Of a stretch of DNA of 64,000 bases, positions 57,391 to 64,000 are shown piece after piece. The position numbers and the translations under genes were made by a program. The notes under the pieces were generated by a model that had not been told where the DNA came from, did not search any database, and worked only from the letters and a program-made list of their open reading frames with translations. Position 1 is the first letter of the stretch, and each line of letters starts with the position of its first letter. The DNA is taken from NCBI RefSeq assembly GCF_030052815.1, contig NC_079500.1, positions 7,338,298-7,402,297 on the forward strand. Reading direction: 5' to 3'. Source of the DNA: Hevea brasiliensis. Taxonomy: Eukaryota; Streptophyta; Magnoliopsida; Malpighiales; Euphorbiaceae.

Positions 57391-58710
57391 AACGTCTCCC
57401 CCTTCGACCTTGATTTGTGCCAACATTTCTTGGGTGAGGACTTCGTATTTTCCTAAGTTTGAATCTCATACTTGAAAATTTCCCTACACTTGATTTACAA
57501 CTAGTTATGAATCGCAATAAAGATTGATGCTATGGGCTTTTACCTCTTTGACAATTAGAGAGCCATGAGGATGGCCTCACATTCTGCTATGTTGTTTATG
57601 GCTCAAAAAGTTAGTTTTGCTACGTATCTCATCTTCGCTTTATACAATCCTTCCATTATTATTCCAATTCTTGCACTGGAAGAGCTTGATGCTCCATCCG
57701 TCCATACATTCCATAGTTCTCTGATATTGTCCTTCCTTTCGAGTATTGGGGTTAGTTCGGCCATGAAGTTGGTGAGTATTTGTGCCTTTAATGTTGTTCT
57801 TAGCACGTACCTGATGTTGTATGCAGCCAAGCTGACTGACCAAGTTGTTAATCGCCTGGATGTCTCTAGTCTGTGTATGATCTTTCTAAGTGGGTAATTC
57901 ATCCGGACCTCTATGGTGTGTGCTTCGAAGTATGGCTTCAATTTTGCTGCTACTGATAGAACTGCATAGGCGAGCTTCTCTAACATTGGGTAATTGAGTT
58001 CTAATCCCTCCAACACCAGACTAGTGTAATATATAGGTCGCTACTCGCCTTCTTCTTCTCTTATGAGGACTGAACTGATTGTTTCCTTTGTAATTGTTAG
58101 ATAAAGATAAAGAATCTTGCCTGGTTTTAGCAAATCAAGTAATGGGGGTGAAGATAAGAATTGTTTAATTTATTCGAAAGCTACCTGGCATTCATCGACC
58201 CATTTGAAGTTTCTTCTTATTTTTAGTGCTCAAAAGAAGGGTAGACATCTCTTAGCTGAGTAGTTTATAAATCTCCCCAATGCAGTGATCCATCCGTTTA
58301 GTCATTGTACTTCCTTGATATTGCGTAGAGGTTGCATATTAAGAATTGCTCGGATCTTCTCTAGATTTGCCTCGATTCCTCACTTAGAAATCATATAGCT
58401 GAGGAATTTCCCTGCCCTTACTCTGAACTTAATTTGTTCGAATTCAGCTTCACCCAATTTTGTCCAATAAGTCAATGCTTTGGCTATGTCGTTGGCGTGA
58501 TCTTCTACTTTCTTAGATTTGATGATCATATCGTCAATGTAGACCTCAACTGTTCTTCCCTTTTGTTGCCTAAACATCTGGTCTATGAGCCTCTGATATG
58601 TTGCTCCAGCGTTCTTTAATCCAAAGGGCATTGCTTTGTAGCAATACACCCCTGAGTCTATCAGGGCAGCTACACTTTTTTTCGATGTAACAAACATAAA
58701 ACTTCATGCA
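57391..58710 (-). pseudogene. Ty3/gypsy pol remnant (Tat-like)
   Basis: Minus strand. RT at 58697-58380 has 'YCYKAMPFGLKNAGATYQRL' and 'EVYIDDMIIKSKKVEDH' (YIDD active site). After a degraded stretch, 58016-57603 has 'NYPMLEKLAYAVLSVAAKL' of the RNase H and then 'WTDGASSSSSARIGII', resembling the second (archaeal-type) RNase H of Tat elements. Integrase is absent; coding stops at the LTR border. Upstream it is cut at about 58700. Confidence 0.8.
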
Positions 58711-58725
58711 ACAGAAGGCATTTTT

Positions 58726-59019
58726 TTATATGATAAATTTGACTAATAATATAAAAGTAAGGGAAAAATCAACAACGGAAAGCATCCAACCAACAGGTCC
58801 ACCCCATACACTCACATATATTACAACCAACTGTTGATGAACCTCACAATGTACAAAGCAAGAGAAGCAAAAGAACATGACAAAATAGAGAAAAGGAGAG
58901 ATGGAAGTCTCAAGGCCTCTAGAAATGCAATCAGGTCCTCCAATCAATGTCTTCCCATCAATTTTTACAAGGTGATCAGCAAATGAGTTTGCTTCACTCG
59001 GTGCGTGTACAATGGTCAT
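58726..59019 (-). pseudogene. LINE-type RNase H C-terminal relic
   Basis: 'MTIVHAPSEANSFADHLVK' matches the HVPRxxNxxADxLAK end motif of RNase H-like domains in plant non-LTR elements, followed by 'LIGGPDCISRGLE' and a hydrophobic read-through. No other LINE domain is next to it. Confidence 0.45.
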
Positions 59020-59279
59020 GTGGCAGGGATGGCATCAGATTAAGGCAAGATTTTATTGTGTACATCAACTGGTATTTATTTTCTATCTAGAGTCATCAAC
59101 CTTGTCCACCTGTGATAAAAGAAGTTGAAAGAATGATCACTACGAACAAAAAAACGAATAAAATAATAATGATGATGATGATGTTATAAGCTTTTGTTTT
59201 TTTTTTTTTTTAATTTGAAACAGGAAGAGAGGATTATTATTTTATTACCTGCTAATGGAAGTGAACTTGCAACTTCTTC

Positions 59280-61592
59280 CTACCATTGTAATCGAGTCTC
59301 TAAGATTTTCTTTCTGATGGAAGAGAGCTGAGCAACAATATCACCAATATTCATGCGCTCTTGTGGTGATTCAGCAGAACAAGAGATTCCAATTTCAAAT
59401 ATTGAAATCAAGCACTCAATAAATATGTTGTTTCTCATATTCCCAAGACTTTGGCTTTGAACCCATGTTGCATTTGCGTTGGATTGCATTTGAGGAAGGT
59501 TGTTATTGGGATCTAGAATTTGTGTTACTTGTTCAGGTAAAGCTCTCTTAACAAAATTGTGGAGACTCATACCTTCCTTGAACATGTGATCAGTGGGCCT
59601 TTTTCCCGTGAACATCTCCAACAAGAGTATGCCAAAACTAAAAATGTCACCCGATGTTGATACTTGACTTCCCATACCATACTCTACAAAACATACATGA
59701 TCACATAGTTAAATTGAGTTTGCTTAGAAATATATGAATACAAGGACTTTTCTTCAAGGTTGTAATTAAGGTCTCGAATTTGAGTTATAGTAGGAGCCAA
59801 AGCCAAATCAATAGAAAAAAGCTATAATACAATCTTGGATGGCAATATAAACAAATAAGACAAATGAAATTCATGTTAAAAATATATTTATTTTATTTAT
59901 AATTACCTGGAGGACAATAACCAATAGTTCCTCTTACTCCAATAGAGCTGGATTGATTTGTAGAACAGCTAGGAGTGACATTGGAAATAAACTTCGCTAA
60001 TCCAAAATCACTTACATGTGCAGTCATTTCTTCGTCGAGAAGGATATTACTTGGTTTTATATCACAATGAACAATTGGTGTTCCACAACGATGTTGAAGA
60101 TATTCCAATGCACAAGCAATATCAATGGCAATATTCAGCTTTTGGAGAACACTTAAAGTCCTTGGTACTTCATCTAATCCAACAGTTGGATGCAACCAAC
60201 CATCTAAGCTTCCATTGACCATGAACTCATAAACCAAAGCTTTGAAATCATTACCATGATAATCAACACCTGAACAGGCTGTGAGCACTTTGACAAGATT
60301 TCGATGTCTAACATTTCGTAAGACCTCACATTCAGCTATAAAACTCTTTGAAGCTTCTCGATTCATAAGCTTAAACACCTTCACCGCAATCACAATTCCT
60401 TCTTGATCAAGAATTCCTTTATATACTGACCCAAAGCTACCTGTACCAATTAAATTATCTGAAGAGAATCCATTAGTAGCTTTGAGAAGACTTTGATAAG
60501 ACAACTTCAATAGCTCCTTCCCATGAGATGTTGACGAAGACTCTCTTTTTCTCTTTCTTGATAGGCATAGAAAGAAACAAATCAGCACAAGCGTTGCACC
60601 TATAAGCACAGAAACCGTTGAGATTATAATCTTCAATGTTATAGTCAATCCCCCCTTTGACTGCTGAAGCTGACATGGAGGTAGCCTCAAATTAGGCATG
60701 CCACCACAAAGATTTTTATTTCCTGCAACCGATGTGGCACTTGCGTTCTTGAAAACTCCTTCTATTGGCACTGTACCTTCAAAGTCGTTATAAGACAAAT
60801 CCAACAACTCTAATAAACTAAACCCCTTCAGGAACTCTGGAATCTTGCCTGACAACATGTTGTGAGAAAGATTCAATTTTCTAAGGCCTCTTAGTGAACT
60901 TAGAGATGAAGGAAGAGAGCCTCGAAACAAGTTGGCACCCAAGTCCAACAATTCTAGACTCGTACAACTGCTAAGACTACTGGGAATCACTCCTGATAAC
61001 ATGTTCTCAGAAAGGCTTAGGTATCCCATGGCTTTCGAATTTCCTACTTCTATGGGAATGGAGCCTGACAAATGGTTTCTGGATAAGGAAAGACCCATTG
61101 ATAAGGGGGAGGATCCAAAAATTTGCGGAGGTATAGGACCACTAAAATTGTTATTTGAAAGATCTAACTCTAACAAATTTTTGCAATTCCCTAGACTCGA
61201 AGGGATCAAGCCTTGAAGCTTATTGTTTGATAAATCCATGCGTAGTAAATTTGTCATGTTTCCTATAGAGGAGGGAATAGATCCCGAGAAATCATTATAA
61301 CCAAAATCCAATTCTCCCAGGTTTAGAAGTTTTCCAATGCTAGAAGGAATGGAACCTGACAGATTGTTCTCTCGTACAACCAAAAATTCCAATGAAGCAC
61401 AATCACTTATTCCCGAGGGGATGTTTCCGAATATTTGATTTTGATTTAGCCAAATGTGCTTGAGCTTCTCTGAAAAGTTGCAGAATTGTTCAGGCAGCTT
61501 CCCTCCAAAGTTATTTCGGTCTATACCAAATACCTTTAAATTGGTGGCGTTAGACAAAGTGGAAAGAAGCTCCAGGTCATCAGCTTTCCCAC
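59280..61592 (-). pseudogene. LRR receptor kinase, C-terminal half (subfamily XII, non-RD)
   Basis: Two exons on the minus strand: 61592-59907 and 59683-59280, joined at a conserved CCAG|GT...TAG site inside the kinase activation segment. Contents: about ten LRRs ('LKHIWLNQNQIFGNIPSGI' onward), a juxtamembrane region with transmembrane helix ('IIISTVSVLIGATLVLICFF'), then the kinase: 'LIGTGSFGSVYKG', 'IAVKVFK', 'HCDIKPSNILL', 'VSDFGLAKF' and 'SQVSTSGDIFSFGILLLEMF'. HCD in place of HRD marks a non-RD kinase, as in EFR, FLS2 and Xa21. The frame is intact, but the signal peptide and first LRRs are missing because it starts at a copia LTR. Plasma-membrane pattern receptor by family. Confidence 0.9.
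59684..59906 (-). other. Receptor-kinase intron
   Basis: 223 bp, GT (59906-59905) to AG (59685-59684), AT-rich. Position within the kinase domain is the one conserved in subfamily XII genes. Confidence 0.85.
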
Positions 61593-61819
61593 TGTTAGAA
61601 GAAAGAATACAAGTAATGAAGAAAAGGATTGTGTATTTGTCTGTGTCTCATTTACAGAGATATTACATCTATTTATACATGAGAATATGAACTAATTTGG
61701 ACAAGAATAATAATTGCTATAATTATGCTACACAAATCTCCTATAATCATCTTGATTCTTTGTAATTATGTTACACAAATCTCCTATAATCATCTTGATT
61801 CTTTGTAATTATGCTAACA
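61593..61819 (-). repeat. 3' LTR of copia-2
   Basis: 227 bp, ends TGTTAG...CTAACA. Two tandem internal units, against three in the copia-1 LTR, account for the length difference. Confidence 0.85.
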
Positions 61820-61835
61820 CCCCCTCAAACTCAAG

Positions 61836-62533
61836 GTGGTAGCACGTGCCAACTTGAGTTTGCTTAAGAGATCCCGAAGCGGCGGGAGGATGCGTTTTGG
61901 TGAATATATCACGGTTTGGTGAGAGGAGATAGGAATCAAACATATGGTGCCATGAGCAACATGATGACGTACAAAATGACAATCAATTTCGATGTGTTTG
62001 GTACGCTCATGAAATACATCATTATGAGAAATCTGTATGGCACTTCTATTATCGCAATGAAGTATTGTGGCAGAAGAATGAGTGACACCCAAATCAGTTA
62101 ATAACCACCGTAACCAAAGTAATTCAGATGTAGCATCGCGAAGAGCACGATATTCAGATTCTGCTAGAACGTGCAACAACGTTTGCTTTTGCTACGCCAA
62201 GAGATAAGAGAATTACCCAAGAAGAAACAATAACTTGATTGTAGAGCGGCGATCCGCTGATCACCACCAATCGAGATCGAGTAGCCGGATAATACTAGGG
62301 AGGAGGTAGCGGAAAAGTGCAAACCATGAAAAAGAGTGCCTTTGATATAACGAAGGATTATCTGAGAGAAATGAGTTGAGCGGAGCGGACATAAAGGTGA
62401 CGGATGAACAAAGATATGAAATATCGTGTCGAGTAAGCGTGAGATAAACAAGACTCCCGCCCGAAGTCCGATATAAAGTAGGATCATCAAGAGGAGTGCC
62501 ATCAAGAGGTGTAAGTTTGCAATTGAGCTCCAA
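61836..62533 (-). pseudogene. Copia-2 RNase H
   Basis: 'LAESEYRALRDATSELLWLR', 'LHCDNRSAIQISHNDVFHER' and 'KHIEIDCHFVRHHV' at 61814-62179; '[20 protein letters not shown]' at 62261-62533, shifted relative to it. Typical copia RNase H order with at least two frame breaks near 62180-62260. Confidence 0.8.
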
Positions 62534-62551
62534 TGGGGTTGATCTTGTTTG

Positions 62552-63240
62552 CTATCGATGATGCACCTCGAGAAAGTAAGTCGGATGCATACTTGGCTTG
62601 AGATAGATAATAGCCATCAGAATTTTGAGAAACTTCAAGGCCCAAAAATAGAGAGAACCTGTGTCTTTCATTTCAAAATGTTGATTGAGATAATGTTGTA
62701 ACTCTAAAATACCAGATGAATCATCTCCTGTTATTATCATATCATCAACATAAAGCAGCAGAAGAACAATACCACTGTCAGTTCGACGAGTGAATAATGC
62801 AGAATCATGTGGACTAGAGAGAAAACCAAGTTGAGCAAGAGTGGAACTAAATTTGGCAAACCAGGCCCTGGGAGCTTGTTTTAATCCATATAAGGCTCGC
62901 CGAAGTTTGCAAACCTTATGAGGAGAATGATAACCAGGAGGAGGATGCATATAAACCTCTTCTGTTAAATCACCATGAAGAAAAGCATTTTTAACATCCA
63001 TCTGGAAAAGTTTCCATTTACGAACTGCAGCAATAGCTAAGAGACTGCGAATAGATGTTAATCGGGCCACTGGAGCAAAAGTTTCCTCATAGTCGATACC
63101 ATACTCTTGAGTGTACCCTTTGGCTACTAAGCGAGCTTTGTAGCGTTCAATAGTTCCATCAGAACGGGTCTTGATTTTGTAAATCCATTTGCAACCAATA
63201 GGAGTCTTGTTTGGTGGAAGATCAACTATATCCCAAGTAT
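62552..63240 (-). pseudogene. Copia-2 reverse transcriptase
   Basis: 62552-63070 reads 'WKLFQMDVKNAFLHGDLTEE', 'VCKLRRALYGLKQAPRAWF' and '[18 protein letters not shown]' with an intact YVDD. The preceding '[11 protein letters not shown]'-type segment lies at 63070-63240 just upstream. It retains the ~360 bp deleted in copia-1. Confidence 0.85.
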
Positions 63241-64000
63241 GAGTTTTCTCTAAAGCCCAAGTTCATCACCATAGCTTGCCAAAGAGGGTCAGTACTTGCC
63301 TCACGATAAGAATGAGGCTCATGAAGGGTTGCAATAGTAGAGTAACAATGAAAATCAGAAAGATAATGAGGAGTTTCTCTTACACGGGTAGAACGACGAA
63401 GAGTAGTGCTAGGAGGAGATGCCAGTCTTTGGATCAACAAGCTGGTCTTGATTCAACGAGGCAGTGTAGTTGGGCTAATATTGAGCACATCACAATCACT
63501 GGATCGGGACTTGGAAACAACTCTTTGGAGGAGTCGTGAAAAATAGAGAGTCGATTGTGAGTGATGAAATTTGGAAAGAGAAGAGAACATAGTATTTTCC
63601 CAAAAGGTAACATGACGAGAGATCGTAACTTATTAGAAACAGGAACCCAACAACGATACCCTTTTTGTTCAATGCCATAACCAAGAAAAAAACCTAGACG
63701 AGCACGGGGTTCTAATTTGGTATGTTCATGAGGATGTTAAAGAACAAAAGAAACACATCCAAAAGGTTTAAGGATGGAATAGTCGAGGTTGTCCAAACAA
63801 CTTTTCAAAAGGAGATAAATTATGAAGAACCAAGGTAGGAAGGCGATTAATAACATAAACAGCATGAAAAGTCGCTTCTCCCAAAATTTTTCTGGACATG
63901 AGGCTGAAAGAAGAAGAGTAAGTTAAGAATCACGAATATGGCGATGCTTGCGTTCGGATCGCCCATTCTGTTTAGAGGTGTGAGGACAAGAACGTTGAAC
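63241..64000 (-). pseudogene. Copia-2 integrase C-terminal region
   Basis: Shifted frames corresponding to 43830-44580 of copia-1, including 'TTLRRSTRVRETPHYLSDFH' (the linker before RT) and the 'LGYGIEQKGYR'-type block near 63650-63690. The window ends inside integrase. Confidence 0.65.

Larger units (their letters stand above)
61593..64000 (-). mobile_element. Copia-2: Ty1/copia, 3' part, runs off the window
   Basis: Same family as copia-1. From the window edge downward: integrase C-terminal region (about 64000-63300), RT, RNase H, a polypurine tract (minus-strand TTTGAGGGGG, about 61820-61830) and a 3' LTR. Multiple frameshifts. The LTR directly adjoins receptor-kinase LRR coding (61592), with 'cccac' as the outer flank. 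Confidence 0.9.

Noticed and set aside
57386..57415. Purine-rich 'gaagggggaga' (minus strand) as polypurine tract of the gypsy LTR
   Set aside because: The same bases read through as the continuing RNase H frame, so the tract may be coding coincidence; left undecided.
46732..61592. One copia insertion splitting a single receptor-kinase gene into the two halves seen
   Set aside because: The halves are in the wrong order, the LTR outer flanks differ (ATTTA and CCCAC), about 200 residues are missing, and copia-1 and copia-2 overlap in sequence with differences.
1..64000. CRISPR arrays, bacterial operons, rRNA or tRNA genes
   Set aside because: None seen. tRNA-like stretches are retroelement primer sites only, and all genes have plant-type structure.

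Overview
The window is plant nuclear DNA, almost certainly a eudicot. It is very AT-rich, and its genes have short GT-AG introns. It carries Ty1/copia and Ty3/gypsy elements with plant-type primer-binding sites (initiator tRNA-Met and tRNA-Asp), and immune receptors of two plant-only classes. The CC-NB-LRR resembles the multi-exon At4g27190-like families of Malpighiales such as Euphorbiaceae or Populus; this placement is a weak inference. One 13-N gap (41671-41683) shows this is a draft assembly.

Layout. 1-804 is a partial gypsy-type LTR, followed by a foldback TIR element (about 804-2066). 4181-13700 holds a decayed series of LRR exons from a CC-NB-LRR (CNL). Its first exon is split by a 3.1-kb non-autonomous LTR element with a perfect GGACA target-site duplication, and its end is partly duplicated. 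15315-16403 is the promoter, leader and first codons of another CNL relic. A 5'-truncated copia on the minus strand (16571-19168) separates it from a second copy of the same 5' fragment.

23032-33586 is the best-preserved gene: a CNL of seven coding exons joined by phase-0 introns, ending in an acidic tandem-repeat tail. It has one frameshift near 25.1 kb. 35735-38498 repeats its upstream region and runs into a truncated CC-only reading frame, followed by a hAT-like element (38581-39634). 41300-41545 is the start of an unidentified proline/glutamate-rich protein, cut off near the gap.

41684-64000 is a nest of retroelements in an LRR receptor kinase (subfamily XII, EFR/Xa21-like, non-RD). A gypsy-type 5' LTR with a tRNA-Asp PBS sits inside copia-1, and copia-1 abuts the N-terminal half of a receptor-kinase gene. 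That N-terminal half is itself split by a young full-length copia-3 (214-bp LTRs with one mismatch, TSD TCATG). The C-terminal half of a receptor kinase lies at 59280-61592, 3' of the LTR of copia-2, which belongs to the same family as copia-1. A foldback element, a second copy of the gypsy LTR and gypsy pol remnants fill 52.6-58.7 kb.

How it fits together. This is an immune-receptor cluster pairing intracellular (CNL) and cell-surface (LRR-RLK) receptors that is being eroded by duplication and transposon insertion. I found no clearly new biochemical system. The most informative features are the nested insertion history, the duplicated CNL promoter driving a CC-only frame, the acidic repeat tail, and the inconsistent order of the two receptor-kinase halves. 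Exon limits, element limits and identities were read by eye.
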